DNA from: Dehalococcoidia bacterium
GTDB taxonomy: Bacteria > Chloroflexota > Dehalococcoidia > Bin125
Length of the DNA: 40,802 bases
Reading direction: 5' to 3'
NCBI GenBank assembly: GCA_022824765.1
Contig: JAJDZG010000116.1
Coordinates: 1 to 40,802 of the forward strand
In this document: positions 1 through 9,604 of the stretch, one piece after another
Layout of the letters: each line of letters begins with the position of its first letter
Numbering within the stretch: position 1 is the first letter of the stretch
Position numbers and translations under genes: made by a program
The notes under the pieces: generated by a model
What the model was told of the DNA's origin: nothing
Database searches by the model: none
What the model saw: only the letters and a program-made list of their open reading frames with translations

Positions 1-377
1 GCCTCAACCTGTTGCTGGCTCAGCACGGTCGGCAGACGCGACGCGGCCTTCGGAGTCGACGCCAACGCGAGCGGATCGCGTTCAAAGAAACCTGTGTGCG
101 TGAGCTCTCGGCTCAAGGACTTGATCGTCGAGGCTCGCCGGCGCACGGAAGCCTCGGCCGCGCCGTCCGCTTGCAGTCTGGCCAGGTAAGACCGGTAGCC
201 GGCGCGGCTCAAGCTCGTCAGTTCCTGCCCGTCGTTCTCCAGCCAGCGCAGGAACTGCTCAAGGTCAGAGCGATAGTTGCGGATCGTGTGCGGCGAGAGG
301 CCGCGCCCATGCTCGAGCGCGTCCAGGTAGCGGTCGAGCGCCGTGCGGTGTTGTTCGGAGAGCGGTGCAGTGGCCAC
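1..377 (-). CDS. xerC: XerC/XerD-like tyrosine recombinase, N-terminal part (partial)
   Basis: The reverse strand reads from a GTG at 377 without a stop to the window edge, giving about 125 residues. The product looks like the N-terminal SAM-like core-binding domain of Xer recombinases: a helix containing ALDRYLDALEHGRGLS, then SPHTIRNYRSDLEQFLRWL, and later a segment ending NPLALAS-like (here DPLALASTPK). An in-frame TAG lies only three codons upstream of the GTG, so the start is well fixed. The catalytic R-K-H-R-H-Y domain lies outside the window and cannot be checked. Xer proteins resolve chromosome dimers at dif. It follows topA by 36 nt on the same strand, a topA-xer order common in bacteria. 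XerC versus XerD cannot be decided from this part. Confidence 0.85.
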   Translation of the reverse strand, partial: MATAPLSEQHRTALDRYLDALEHGRGLSPHTIRNYRSDLEQFLRWLENDGQELTSLSRAGYRSYLARLQADGAAEASVRRRASTIKSLSRELTHTGFFERDPLALASTPKAASRLPTVLSQQQVE

Positions 378-413
378 ACGTCCACTCTAGGACGATGAGC
401 CAACGACGCGCAG

Positions 414-2912
414 CTAGCGCCGTGCGGTGCGGCGACGCCGTCCGCCGGTTGCGCGGCCTCGTCCGCCTCGTCCGCGCCGTTGCTGCTTTGGTTCCTTCAA
501 CAGCTCGAGGGCGCGTTCGAGGTCAATGGTGTGGAGCTCGTCCGTGTCCTTCAGGTTGCGGCGTTCATCGCCGCAGCTCACGTACGCGCCCCAGCGTCCG
601 GGCCGGACCGTGACGTCCTCGCCCAGCTGCGGATGCTGACCCAACAGCTTGGGCCACTGGAGCCAGTCGATCGCGTGCTCGATGTTGACGTCTACGAGCT
701 CCATCTCTTTGGGCACCGACGCACGGCGCGGCTTCGGCTGCCCCTTCTTCGGGCGGCCCACCTGATTGCCGACCTGCACGAAGGGACCAAACCGACCGTT
801 CATCAGCCAGACGTCGTCGTCATAGTCCGGGTGTCGCCCCAGCAGGCGCGGTAGCTGCATGGTGGTTTCCAGCAACTCGTCCGCCTGGGCGTGGGTGAAG
901 TCCGCCGGCGCGAGATCGTCCGGCAACGGAGCAGTGCGCGCGTCGTCGCCGCTGCCTCGACGGATGAACGATCGTCCGCCGCGTACGCGGACCTGAATCT
1001 CATCCGGCTCGGCCTCGTCGCCGCCGCGGCTGAAGCCGTCCTCGTCGAGCTGCAACGCCCAGAAGGGGATCGTGTCGATCTTCTCAGCAACGCGCCGCTT
1101 GAGTCCGCTCTCGCCGCCGCCGCTGCCGAAGTAGAAGTCGTGCAGGTGCTCCTCCGACTGAGCTTCACCGCGCGCAATCTGGTCGAGCGTGTCCTCCATG
1201 TCCGCCGTGAACTCGGCGTTGACCAGGTCCGCAAAGTGCTCGGTGAGCAGATCGCTCACGCCGAATCCGAGGAATGTCGGAATCAACGTGCGGCCGTTGC
1301 GCGTGGCGTAGTTTCGATTGGTCAGCGTCTGGATGATCGCTGCATAGGTGCTCGGTCGGCCGAGTCCGTCATCTTCGAGCTTCTTCACCAGCGACGCTTC
1401 GGTGTAGCGCGCGGGCGGTTGAGACTCGCTGCCCCGCAGGGTCAGCTCGACCAGCGGCAGCGCATCGCCCTCCGACACGTCGGGCAGCAGCTGCGGGCCG
1501 TCGCCGCGCGGCGGTAGCACGTCGTACCAACCCGCGAACAGCACGACCTGCCCGTTGGCGACCATCACCGCGGGCGAGTCGTCGGGTCGCTCCGTCAGCT
1601 CAGCGGAGATCTCGATGCGGGTGCGCTCGACCCGCGCGTCGGCCATTTGGCTGGCCAGCGTCCGCCGCCAGATCAGGTCGTAGAGGCGAAAGTCGTCGTC
1701 GTCCAACGTGCCGCGCAGCGATTCCGGCGTTCGCGATACGTCGGTCGGACGGATCGCCTCGTGTGCTTCCTGGGCGTTGCGCGACTTGGTCTTGTAGGTC
1801 CGAAACTGGTGCGATTCCTCGCCATAGGTCTTCTGGATGTACTCGGACGCCTGGGCCAGCGCCTGATCTGACAGCGTGACCGAGTCCGTGCGCATGTAGG
1901 TGATCAGCCCGGTTCGCTCCCGTCCGAGATCGACGCCTTGATACAGCCGCTGAGCGGCCGCCATCGCCCGAGCCGAGCCCATCCCGAGTCGATTCGAGGC
2001 CGCCTGCTGCATCGTAGACGTGGTGAACGGCGCGGCCGGACGCATCTTCGCCTCGGTCTTGGCCACCGAGCTCACTCGCCACGGCGCTGCCTGCAGGTGC
2101 GGCTTCAGATCGGTGAGCGAGGCCTCAGTCTCCCAGCGCTTGCCTTCCGCAGAGAGCAGGCCCGTCGCCGGATCAAAGTCCGACGTACCGCTCGCCAGGT
2201 CAGCGCCGCCCAGCGACTGCAGCCTCGCTGAGAGCGGCTGGTCGCCGCTGCGAAACTCGCCTTCGGCGCCCCAGTACTCGGCCGAGACGAAAGCCATACG
2301 CTCCCGCTCGCGGTCGACCAGGAACTTCAGCGCTACGCTCTGTACGCGGCCGGCCGAGGTGCCCTGTCCCAGCTTGCGCCACAGCACCGGGCTCAGCGAG
2401 TACCCGTAGAGACGATCCAGGATGCGGCGCGACTCCTGCGCCTCGACAAGGTGTTCGTCGATCACCCGCGGGGACTCAATCGCCTGCTCTATGGCCGTCG
2501 GCGTGATCTCGTGAAACACGATCCGCTCATACGGCACCTTCGGCTTCAGCACTTCGACGAGGTGCCAGCCGATCGACTCGCCCTCCCGATCTTCATCGGT
2601 CGCGAGCAGCACACGGTCAGCCTGCTTCAGTTCCTTGCGCAAGCGAGTGACGTGCTTCTTCGACTCCGACGGCACGATGTAGTAGGGCTCGAAGCCATGG
2701 TCCACATCAACCGCGAGGTCGGCCCATGGTTTGCCCTTGATCTTCGCTGGACGCTCCGCCGCGCGGCGCGGTAGGTCGCGAATGTGGCCGAAGCAGGCCG
2801 TCACGACATAATCATCGTCGAGGAATCGTGAAATCGTGTCCGCCTTCGCGCCCGACTCGACGATCACCAAGGTCTTCCCCTCGGACGGTCCGGTCCTGTC
2901 AGCGTCGGGCAT
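414..2912 (-). CDS. topA: DNA topoisomerase I (type IA)
   Basis: 832 aa. It relaxes negatively supercoiled DNA by cutting one strand through a 5'-phosphotyrosine. The Toprim domain starts at residue 14 (TLVIVESGAKA) and has the metal-binding acidic cluster TDEDREGE at 105-112. The active-site tyrosine is Y339 in ITYMRTDS. The C-terminal third has several repeats of the LLGRHP / LLGQHP followed by GRxG type, typical of zinc-free Topo C-terminal repeats, and ends in a very basic Arg/Gly-rich tail. No four-cysteine zinc ribbons are seen, unlike E. coli TopA. The ATG lies inside the end of dprA (14 nt overlap), so the two are translationally coupled. Confidence 0.97.
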   Translation of the reverse strand: MPDADRTGPSEGKTLVIVESGAKADTISRFLDDDYVVTACFGHIRDLPRRAAERPAKIKGKPWADLAVDVDHGFEPYYIVPSESKKHVTRLRKELKQADRVLLATDEDREGESIGWHLVEVLKPKVPYERIVFHEITPTAIEQAIESPRVIDEHLVEAQESRRILDRLYGYSLSPVLWRKLGQGTSAGRVQSVALKFLVDRERERMAFVSAEYWGAEGEFRSGDQPLSARLQSLGGADLASGTSDFDPATGLLSAEGKRWETEASLTDLKPHLQAAPWRVSSVAKTEAKMRPAAPFTTSTMQQAASNRLGMGSARAMAAAQRLYQGVDLGRERTGLITYMRTDSVTLSDQALAQASEYIQKTYGEESHQFRTYKTKSRNAQEAHEAIRPTDVSRTPESLRGTLDDDDFRLYDLIWRRTLASQMADARVERTRIEISAELTERPDDSPAVMVANGQVVLFAGWYDVLPPRGDGPQLLPDVSEGDALPLVELTLRGSESQPPARYTEASLVKKLEDDGLGRPSTYAAIIQTLTNRNYATRNGRTLIPTFLGFGVSDLLTEHFADLVNAEFTADMEDTLDQIARGEAQSEEHLHDFYFGSGGGESGLKRRVAEKIDTIPFWALQLDEDGFSRGGDEAEPDEIQVRVRGGRSFIRRGSGDDARTAPLPDDLAPADFTHAQADELLETTMQLPRLLGRHPDYDDDVWLMNGRFGPFVQVGNQVGRPKKGQPKPRRASVPKEMELVDVNIEHAIDWLQWPKLLGQHPQLGEDVTVRPGRWGAYVSCGDERRNLKDTDELHTIDLERALELLKEPKQQRRGRGGRGRATGGRRRRTARR

Positions 2913-4017
2913 AGGTCATCGATCCTACCTGGTGAATCAGTCCCTTGAGTTCAAGTGTGGCCATCGCGGCCGCGGTCTCGTGAACCGGCTGACCGATCAG
3001 CCGCGAGAGCTCGTCGACGTGGATGGGCTCGGCGCCGATGTGCTGCAGGAGCAGCGATTCGACAGGATCCTCGGGCAACTGTTCGACGAGCTCCGCCTGG
3101 CGATCGACCGGGCCGATGTTGAGCTCCTCGAGGATGTCCTCTGCAGTCATCACGAGCTTGCCCAGCCCGCGCTGGATCACACGGTTGGCAGCTGTCGATT
3201 GGGTAGACGTGATCGGTCCGGGCACGGCAAAGACCTCGCGATTCTGGTCGAGCGCTGCCGTGACTGTATGCCAGGTACCCGACTTTTCGCCCGCTTCCGT
3301 CACCAATGTGCCCAGCGATACACCAGCGATGATTCGGTTGCGACGCGGGAAGTACCGCGCGTCTGGCCGAGTGCCGAGCGGATACTCACTGAGGATCGCG
3401 CCGCCGCTGTCAAGAATGCGTTCGACGAGCGACCTGTGATCGCGCGGATAGACGATATCCAGCCCGCTCGCCACCACGGCGACCGTGCGTCCGCCCTGCT
3501 CCAATGCCGTCTCATGCGCAATCCCGTCGACGCCGCGAGCGAGCCCCGACACGATCGTCAGGCCCTGTGCGGACAGCTCGGAGGCCAGCGTTCGCGTGAC
3601 TTGCTTGCCGTACGCCGTCGGCCGACGCGTGCCGACGATGGAGACGGACCATTCATCGCGGTCCTGCAGCTCGCCTTTCAGGTAGAGCAGCGGCGGCGGA
3701 TCGGGAATCTCCCGCAGGCGGCGGGGATAGGCGGGATCATCCACAGTCAGGGCCTGAATGCCTGCCTCGAGATAGCGTTCGTAGGCTTCGGCTGGGTCCA
3801 GCGTGGCGCGAGTCGACTCGAGCTGTTCGATCGAGTTCTTATCCAGCCCGGCGTCGCGCAGCATGCCGCGTTCGGCGCGCCAGGCGGCGGACAGGCTGTC
3901 GAAGAAGCGCTCCAGCCCGGCCATGCGCAGCGGTCCGATGCCCGTCACGTGCGAGAACGCGACGCGGTGGGCGATCTCCTCGGCGGACGCAGGGGTTGGC
4001 GGTTGAATGTCGGACAC
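2899..4017 (-). CDS. dprA: DNA-processing protein DprA (Smf)
   Basis: 372 aa. DprA binds incoming single-stranded DNA and loads RecA during natural transformation; it is also found in many bacteria not known to be competent. The Rossmann-like core shows VSIVGTRRPTAYG (from about 125), SGLARGVDGIAH (157-168), YPRDH, LSEYPLG, FPRRNRIIAG and LVTEAGEKSGT, all family hallmarks. The N-terminal 60 residues fit the SAM/HhH-like region, and the C-terminal 70 residues fit the winged-helix DML1-like domain. The start is GTG, 11 nt after the stop of the CBS-protein gene, with no clear Shine-Dalgarno, so translation is probably coupled. No other competence gene is in the window. Confidence 0.95.
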   Translation of the reverse strand: MSDIQPPTPASAEEIAHRVAFSHVTGIGPLRMAGLERFFDSLSAAWRAERGMLRDAGLDKNSIEQLESTRATLDPAEAYERYLEAGIQALTVDDPAYPRRLREIPDPPPLLYLKGELQDRDEWSVSIVGTRRPTAYGKQVTRTLASELSAQGLTIVSGLARGVDGIAHETALEQGGRTVAVVASGLDIVYPRDHRSLVERILDSGGAILSEYPLGTRPDARYFPRRNRIIAGVSLGTLVTEAGEKSGTWHTVTAALDQNREVFAVPGPITSTQSTAANRVIQRGLGKLVMTAEDILEELNIGPVDRQAELVEQLPEDPVESLLLQHIGAEPIHVDELSRLIGQPVHETAAAMATLELKGLIHQVGSMTYARR

Positions 4018-4028
4018 GAGTGCTTACG

Positions 4029-5315
4029 TTAGTGGGCGGAGACGCTCTGGTCTGTGGCGGCGGGAGCTTCCGCCACAGCGCGCATTTGTATCACACGACG
4101 CCCGTTCATGCGCTCGACAGTGACGGTCAGATTTCCGAACTGCACTTCGTCGCCGACGACCGGGATGCGACCCAGCTTGTCAAAGACCAGCCCCGCGACC
4201 GTGTCGTAGTCGGCCGCCTCGACGTGTCCGCCAATCTGCTCGAGCGCGGCGAGCTGCGCTCGACCATGCAGCACCAGCGCCCCGTCGACCAGCCGCGCTT
4301 CATCATCGTCGGCGCCCGCGGGATCGTACTCGTCGGCAATCTCCCCCACGATCTCTTCCAGGATGTCCTCCAGCGTGATCAAGCCGACCGTGCCGCCGTA
4401 CTCGTCCAGCACCATCGCCATGTGCACGCGCGAGCGGCGCAGCTCGTGCAGCAGGTCGTCGATCAGCATCGACTCGGGCACGAGAATCGGCTCGCGGCTG
4501 ATGTCGTGGACGAGTCGCTCGGCGTCGGTGCCCTTGAGCATTTCGGCCATCACGTCCTTCGCGTACACAATGCCAGTGATGTAATCGATCGACTCCTCGA
4601 AGATCGGCACCCGCGAGTAACCGTGCTCGAGCAGGAAATTCGCAGCGTCCGTCAGGCTGGTGTCGTGCGACAGCGCCGCGATGTCTGGTCGAGGCGTCAT
4701 CGCCTCGCGCACCGAGCGGCCGCCGATGCTCATCACGCCGCGAATCATCTCCCGTTCGTCGTCTTCGATCTGCTGGTCTTCCTCTTCGATCAGGACTTCG
4801 ATGTCGGTCGGCTGCGGTGCGACCTCGGTGTGTCGTCGCCCGACCCCGGTGACGAGGCGCGCGGGCGCCTCGAGGATCGCCGCCGGCCAGAGGAACACGG
4901 CGTCGAGCAGGTCAATCGCCGGCACGAACGCCATCGCGAAGCCTTCCGGCCAGGTCGCCGCCAGTCGGCGCGGCACCGAGTGAATCAATGCTGCCACGAT
5001 CGCTGACACCAGTCCCGTGACGACCATCGTCTCCCACTGGAAACCGGTCTCGCGGACAACGATGTAGAAGATCGCGGTGAATCCAGACGCCACCGCAACG
5101 GTGCGCCCGACGGCGAACGATCCCAACGCACGCTCTCGCTCGGCGGTGATCACCGTCAGGCGGTTGGCGCGCGTCGATTCGGGACGTCGGCTGGCGAGCA
5201 ACCGCGCGCGAGAACGGGAGAGGGAAACCACGCCCGCCTCGGCGATCGCCTCCAGCGTCAGCAGGACGACCGCCAGGATCAGGATCAGCAGCGCGATGAT
5301 CGAGCTATCGCTCAT
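4029..5315 (-). CDS. CNNM-domain / CBS-pair / CorC-HlyC transporter-associated membrane protein
   Basis: 428 aa. The architecture is that of the CorC/YfjD/TlyC group, often labelled hemolysins but linked to Mg2+ or Co2+ export. An N-terminal hydrophobic segment (residues 5-28) and further membrane stretches to about 150 form the CNNM domain. A CBS pair follows (about 200-320, with MTPRPDIAAL and YSRVPIFEESIDYITGIVYAKD). The DEYGGTVGLITLEDILEEIVGEI motif region, a signature of this family, leads into the C-terminal CorC_HlyC domain. The membrane part is more divergent than the CBS part. The ATG overlaps the glmU stop by 4 bp (ATGA). The ion is not deducible from sequence. Confidence 0.9.
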   Translation of the reverse strand: MSDSSIIALLILILAVVLLTLEAIAEAGVVSLSRSRARLLASRRPESTRANRLTVITAERERALGSFAVGRTVAVASGFTAIFYIVVRETGFQWETMVVTGLVSAIVAALIHSVPRRLAATWPEGFAMAFVPAIDLLDAVFLWPAAILEAPARLVTGVGRRHTEVAPQPTDIEVLIEEEDQQIEDDEREMIRGVMSIGGRSVREAMTPRPDIAALSHDTSLTDAANFLLEHGYSRVPIFEESIDYITGIVYAKDVMAEMLKGTDAERLVHDISREPILVPESMLIDDLLHELRRSRVHMAMVLDEYGGTVGLITLEDILEEIVGEIADEYDPAGADDDEARLVDGALVLHGRAQLAALEQIGGHVEAADYDTVAGLVFDKLGRIPVVGDEVQFGNLTVTVERMNGRRVIQMRAVAEAPAATDQSVSAH

Positions 5316-6742
5316 GGACGCTGCTCACCTTCCTGCCGCGCGCGGTGCGATATCAGCCGCGCCGGATGCCCCACGGCGTTGCCGCCGTCCGGCACGTCCT
5401 TGTTGACGACCGACCCTGCCGATGTCCGTGCACGGTCGCCGACGCGCACGGGTGCGATCAGCATCGAGTCCGCACCGATGAATGCGTCCGCTCCGACCAC
5501 GGTCGCGTGCTTCTCTGCGCCGTCGAAGTTGCAGGTCACGGCTCCCGCCCCGATGTTGGTGCGAGGCCCGACCACGGCGTCGCCGACATAACTGAAGTGC
5601 CCGATCTGCACGTCATCACCGAGTTTGGCCGCCTTCAGCTCGGCATGAGTGCCAATGTGCACTCGATCGCCGATCTCACATCCAGGCCGAACAGTGGAGT
5701 ACGGCCCGACCTCAACGCCCGTTCCCAGCCTGGAGCCGCGAACCGTGCAAGATTCCAGTCGGCTCTCTGGGCCGACGCTGGCGTCCTCGATCACGGCGTT
5801 GGGTCCGATCCGTGCGTTGCGGCCGACGATGCTGAATCCGCGGACGTGTGTGCCTGGTTCGATCTCAGCTCCGCTCTCGACTCGCGCGGTCGCGTCGATC
5901 CAAACCGCGCGGCGATCGCGAATGCGGACGCCGTCGTTCAGGAGTGAATCGATGATGCGCCCCTGCATGACCGCCTCAGCGTCGGCGGCGTCGGACAGCG
6001 TCTCGACGTTCAGCCGCCCGTTCGGCGCGCCCACGTCGATCGCCGCGGCGGCATCACGAGCCACCGCAATCGGCACGGCGTCTGTCACATACGCCTCCGC
6101 AGCTGAGCATGAGACGATCCGCTCGAGCGCGCCCCACAGAAAGGCCGTGCGGAATCGGTAGAGTCCCAAGTTCACCTCACGGACGGCAAGTTGCTCGACC
6201 GAGGCATCGGCAAACTCCACGATTCCGCGAAGCTCGCCGTGCGAACCACGAACAATCCGGCCCATCTTGGCAGGATCGTCAACACGCGCCGTGGCGATTA
6301 CGACATCGGCGGGAGGCGCATCAACGATCTGCTCGATCTGGTCCGATGTCAGCAGCGGCAAGTCTCCGTTGACCACAAACACGTACGCGCTGTCCGCCAG
6401 CTGCTCTGCCACCTGCCGGGCAGAGAACACGGCGCCGGCGGTGCCTCGTGGTTCGTCCTGGACGGTGAAGGCAAGGGCCATCGCTGGCGCGTCTGAGCGC
6501 AGCGCTGCCGCGATGTTGGCGCCGCGTTCACCGGGCGGCGTGACGACGACCGCGCGCGGTATGCCCGCCGCGGCAACCGCGTGCAGCACGTGCGAGGTCA
6601 TGGCCCTGCCGCAGATCGGAAACAGCGGCTTCGGCGTCGCCGATCGCAGGCGTTGCCCTCGGCCGGCAGCGAGGACCACAGCCGACACCTGTGCGCTTCG
6701 GGAGATGTAATCGGATTCTGGCGGATCGTCGTCGGAACTCAA
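5312..6742 (-). CDS. glmU: Bifunctional GlmU: GlcNAc-1-P uridylyltransferase / GlcN-1-P acetyltransferase
   Basis: 476 aa. It makes UDP-N-acetylglucosamine for peptidoglycan in two cytosolic steps. The N-terminal pyrophosphorylase domain has LAAGRGQRLRS (24-34) and TPKPL, and VNGDLPLL for the metal site. The C-terminal part is a left-handed beta-helix of hexapeptide repeats with IGHFSYVGDA, TNIGAGAVTCNFDG and a K after it, the acetyltransferase site. The usual CNYDG tyrosine is Phe here. The start is TTG at 6742, with GGAG six bases before it; no ATG or GTG occurs before the conserved LAAGRG. It heads the minus-strand operon glmU-CBS-dprA-topA-xer. Confidence 0.95.
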   Translation of the reverse strand: MSSDDDPPESDYISRSAQVSAVVLAAGRGQRLRSATPKPLFPICGRAMTSHVLHAVAAAGIPRAVVVTPPGERGANIAAALRSDAPAMALAFTVQDEPRGTAGAVFSARQVAEQLADSAYVFVVNGDLPLLTSDQIEQIVDAPPADVVIATARVDDPAKMGRIVRGSHGELRGIVEFADASVEQLAVREVNLGLYRFRTAFLWGALERIVSCSAAEAYVTDAVPIAVARDAAAAIDVGAPNGRLNVETLSDAADAEAVMQGRIIDSLLNDGVRIRDRRAVWIDATARVESGAEIEPGTHVRGFSIVGRNARIGPNAVIEDASVGPESRLESCTVRGSRLGTGVEVGPYSTVRPGCEIGDRVHIGTHAELKAAKLGDDVQIGHFSYVGDAVVGPRTNIGAGAVTCNFDGAEKHATVVGADAFIGADSMLIAPVRVGDRARTSAGSVVNKDVPDGGNAVGHPARLISHRARQEGEQRP

Positions 6743-6781
6743 GCTCGGCTCCGGTTCAGTCGGACTGCTGACTGTGCCGTA

Positions 6782-6811
6782 ACGCTACGTAGGGATTTTG
6801 CGGACTGTCAA
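6782..6811 (-). promoter_or_regulatory. Candidate sigma-70-type promoter for the glmU operon
   Basis: On the minus strand a perfect TTGACA (6811-6806) is followed after 18 bases by TAGCGT (6787-6782). The predicted start of transcription lies about 35 nt upstream of the TTG start of glmU. The -35 box is strong, the -10 box is only partly consensus (T, A and last T). It lies in the 207-bp divergent gap between glmU and alaS. Confidence 0.45.
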
Positions 6812-6949
6812 TACCCGCTGCGTATACGCTGAGTCCGACGACGCGGCCAGCAGCGGCGACGATCGCCCAAGTCGGCCAAGTCGCGCACTTGCAAGCTGCG
6901 TCGTCGCTCATCGGTTGACGAATGAACAGGACATGGCGGTCGCCGAGCT

Positions 6950-9595
6950 ATGGACGCACAGACGATTCGACAGACCTTCACGGATTTTTTCGTACAGCGC
7001 GACCATCTCGCGGTGGCGTCGGCGCCGCTGACCGCGCCCGGCGACCAGACCTTGCTCTTCACCAGCGCGGGCATGGTTCCCTTCAAGCCGTTCTTCCTGG
7101 GCGAAGCGCAACCTCCGCATCACCGCCTCACGAGCATCCAGAAGTGCTTCCGAACCACCGATATCCACGAGGTCGGCGACGCTTCGCACCTGACGATGTT
7201 CGAGATGCTGGGCAACTTCTCGCTGGGCGACTACTTCAAGGCCGACGCGCAGGCCTGGGCGTGGGAGCTGGTCACCGACGTGATCGGCATTCCGCCAGAG
7301 CGGCTCGTCGCGACGGTCTTCACCGACGATGACTTCGCCTACGACCAATGGAAGAAAATCGGCTTGCCCGATTCGAAAATCTACCGCTACGGCGAAGATC
7401 AGGGCAACTTCTGGGCCGCAGGACCGACCGGCCCGTGCGGCCCCTGCTCGGAACTGCACTACGACATGCGCCCGGGCTACCGCGACGACTCGGGACCAGC
7501 AGACGCCGAAGAGAAGTGGCTGGAGATCTGGAACCTGGTCTTCATGCAGTGGACCCGCTTCGACGACGGCCGCCGCGAAGACCTGCCCGCTCAGAGCATT
7601 GATACCGGCGCCGGACTCGAGCGCTGGGCGATGATGCTGCAAGACCAGGACAATCTGTACGACACAGACCTCTTCGCGCCGCTGCTGGACTACATTGGCG
7701 GCCGCTGTCAGCTCGAGTATCACGGGGCCAGCGAGTCGCAGCGGCGCGCGATGCGCGTCGTCGCCGAGCACGGCCGAGCGATGACGTTCCTGATCGCCGA
7801 CGGCACATTGCCAGGCAACGACGGCCGCGGATATGTGCTGCGCCGTCTCATCCGACGCGCCCTCTACATGGCCGATTCGCTGGGCATTGCTGACGACTTG
7901 CTGGCCGACCTCGCCGTCGAAGTGCGCGGCAGGATGGGCGCCTGGTATCCAGAACTGATCGAGCATGCGGCGCTTGTCGCCAACGTGCTGAACCAGGAAG
8001 AACACCGCTTCCGAGGCACACTCTCAACTGGTCGCACCCTGCTTGAGGACCGGCTCGCAGCCTCGGGCGGCGCACTCAGTGGCCAGGACGCATTCGAACT
8101 TTACGAAACCTACGGGCTGCCCTTCGATGTCACGGCGGAAGTCGCACGCGACCGCGGCGCGCTGGTGGATGAGGCGCATCTCCGCGCACAATTCGACAGC
8201 GCGCTGGAAGAACAGCGCCAGCGATCCCGCCAGCAGGCCGTCTTCCGCTACGACGAAGACGCCGCCCCCTACGCCGAGCTTGAGTCGGCGACCGAGTTCA
8301 CCGGATACAACTCGGTTGAGTCGGAGTCGCGCATCGTCGCCATCGTCGCGGGCGGTGAGCGAGTCGCGCGGGCATCGACAGGCGAGGAAGTCAGCGTCGT
8401 GCTGGACCGCACTCCGTTCTATCCCGAAGGCGGCGGCCAGGTCGGCGACGCCGGCCGGCTGCGCGGCGACGATCTGCAAGTGGACATCGAGGACACCCGC
8501 GCCTTCGGCGACGTCATCGCCCACCTGGGCACGGTCGCATCTGGCGGCCTGGCCGTCGGCGATTCGGTGACGGCCAGCGTCAGCAACGGTCGCCGTGACG
8601 ACGCCGCGCGCAATCACACCGCCACGCATCTGCTGCACGCGGCGCTGCGGCAGGTGCTCGGCGATCATGTGCGACAGGCAGGCTCGCTCGTCGCTCCCGA
8701 TCACTTGCGCTTCGATTACACGCAGCCCGAGCCGCCGGCCGCCGCCGACCTGCGAGCCGTGCAACAGCTCGTCCAGCAGCGCATCCGCGACAACATCCCC
8801 GTCTCAACGTCGGAAATGGCGTACGACGACGCGCTCAAGACCGGCGCGATGGCCATCTTCGACGAGAAGTACGAGACCAATGTACGTGTGGTCGAGATCT
8901 GCGATCCCGCGCCGCATGTCCACGACTGCTTCTCCAAAGAGCTGTGCGGCGGAACTCATGTGCCCGCGACAGGCTACGTCGGCGCATTCCAGATCATCTC
9001 CGAAGGCAGCGTGGGGGCCGGCGTGCGCCGCATCGATGCCCTGACCGGCGCCGCCGCGTCAGCCTGGACAGACGCTCGCGTTGATGCGTTGGCCGAGATT
9101 GCCGCGAACGTCCGAGCCACGCCCGACACCGCCGCCGAACGGATCGCGCTGCTGCAGTCGGAGGCCGCCGATCTGCGCCGCCGACTACAAGCGATCGAAG
9201 CGCAGTCGGGCGCGAACGCGGCTGAATCGATCGCCGAGAGCGCGGTCGACGTTGGATCGGTCGCGGTCGCTGTTGGACGCGCTGATGTGGAATCCGCCGA
9301 CATGCTGCGCCGCACGGGCGACGACGTTCGCAAACGCCTGCTCGGCGACGGTCGTGAGGCCGTGGTAGTGCTCGGCGCGATCGCCAATGATCGGCCGTTC
9401 TTCGTGGCGATGGCGACGGACGGGGCGGTTGCGGCCGGCGTCAACGCGGGACAGCTGATCGGCGGTGTCGCTCGTGTCGCGGGCGGCGGCGGCGGCGGCA
9501 AGGCCGATATGGCACAAGCCGGCGGTCGCGACGCCGCAAAGCTCGACGACGCGCTCGCCGCAGCCCTCCCCGCTGTCCAGGAGCAGCTGGGATAG
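6950..9595 (+). CDS. alaS: Alanyl-tRNA synthetase
   Basis: 881 aa, usual full length. It charges tRNA-Ala and edits mischarged Ser/Gly. The class II catalytic domain starts at the N terminus (FTSAGMVPFKPFF, TSIQKCFRTTDI, motif-2-like FEMLGNFSLGDYFK). The editing domain has the zinc-binding HTATH at 556-560 and CGGTH at 666-670. The C-terminal DHHA1/C-Ala domain has the glycine-rich GGGGGGKADMAQAGG. ATG at 6950 puts the family start (MDAQTIRQTFTDFF) in place; the Shine-Dalgarno is weak. It is the first gene of the plus-strand run and is followed by ruvX after 9 nt, as in many bacteria where alaS and yqgF are neighbours. Confidence 0.98.
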   Translation: MDAQTIRQTFTDFFVQRDHLAVASAPLTAPGDQTLLFTSAGMVPFKPFFLGEAQPPHHRLTSIQKCFRTTDIHEVGDASHLTMFEMLGNFSLGDYFKADAQAWAWELVTDVIGIPPERLVATVFTDDDFAYDQWKKIGLPDSKIYRYGEDQGNFWAAGPTGPCGPCSELHYDMRPGYRDDSGPADAEEKWLEIWNLVFMQWTRFDDGRREDLPAQSIDTGAGLERWAMMLQDQDNLYDTDLFAPLLDYIGGRCQLEYHGASESQRRAMRVVAEHGRAMTFLIADGTLPGNDGRGYVLRRLIRRALYMADSLGIADDLLADLAVEVRGRMGAWYPELIEHAALVANVLNQEEHRFRGTLSTGRTLLEDRLAASGGALSGQDAFELYETYGLPFDVTAEVARDRGALVDEAHLRAQFDSALEEQRQRSRQQAVFRYDEDAAPYAELESATEFTGYNSVESESRIVAIVAGGERVARASTGEEVSVVLDRTPFYPEGGGQVGDAGRLRGDDLQVDIEDTRAFGDVIAHLGTVASGGLAVGDSVTASVSNGRRDDAARNHTATHLLHAALRQVLGDHVRQAGSLVAPDHLRFDYTQPEPPAAADLRAVQQLVQQRIRDNIPVSTSEMAYDDALKTGAMAIFDEKYETNVRVVEICDPAPHVHDCFSKELCGGTHVPATGYVGAFQIISEGSVGAGVRRIDALTGAAASAWTDARVDALAEIAANVRATPDTAAERIALLQSEAADLRRRLQAIEAQSGANAAESIAESAVDVGSVAVAVGRADVESADMLRRTGDDVRKRLLGDGREAVVVLGAIANDRPFFVAMATDGAVAAGVNAGQLIGGVARVAGGGGGGKADMAQAGGRDAAKLDDALAAALPAVQEQLG

Positions 9596-9604
9596 GGCCA
9601 GGCG

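Noticed and set aside
2836-4032. A 398-aa plus-strand open frame across dprA
   Set aside because: Antisense shadow; dprA shows all family motifs in the opposite frame.
6908-8005. A 365-aa minus-strand open frame inside alaS
   Set aside because: Antisense shadow of alaS caused by high GC at the third codon position.
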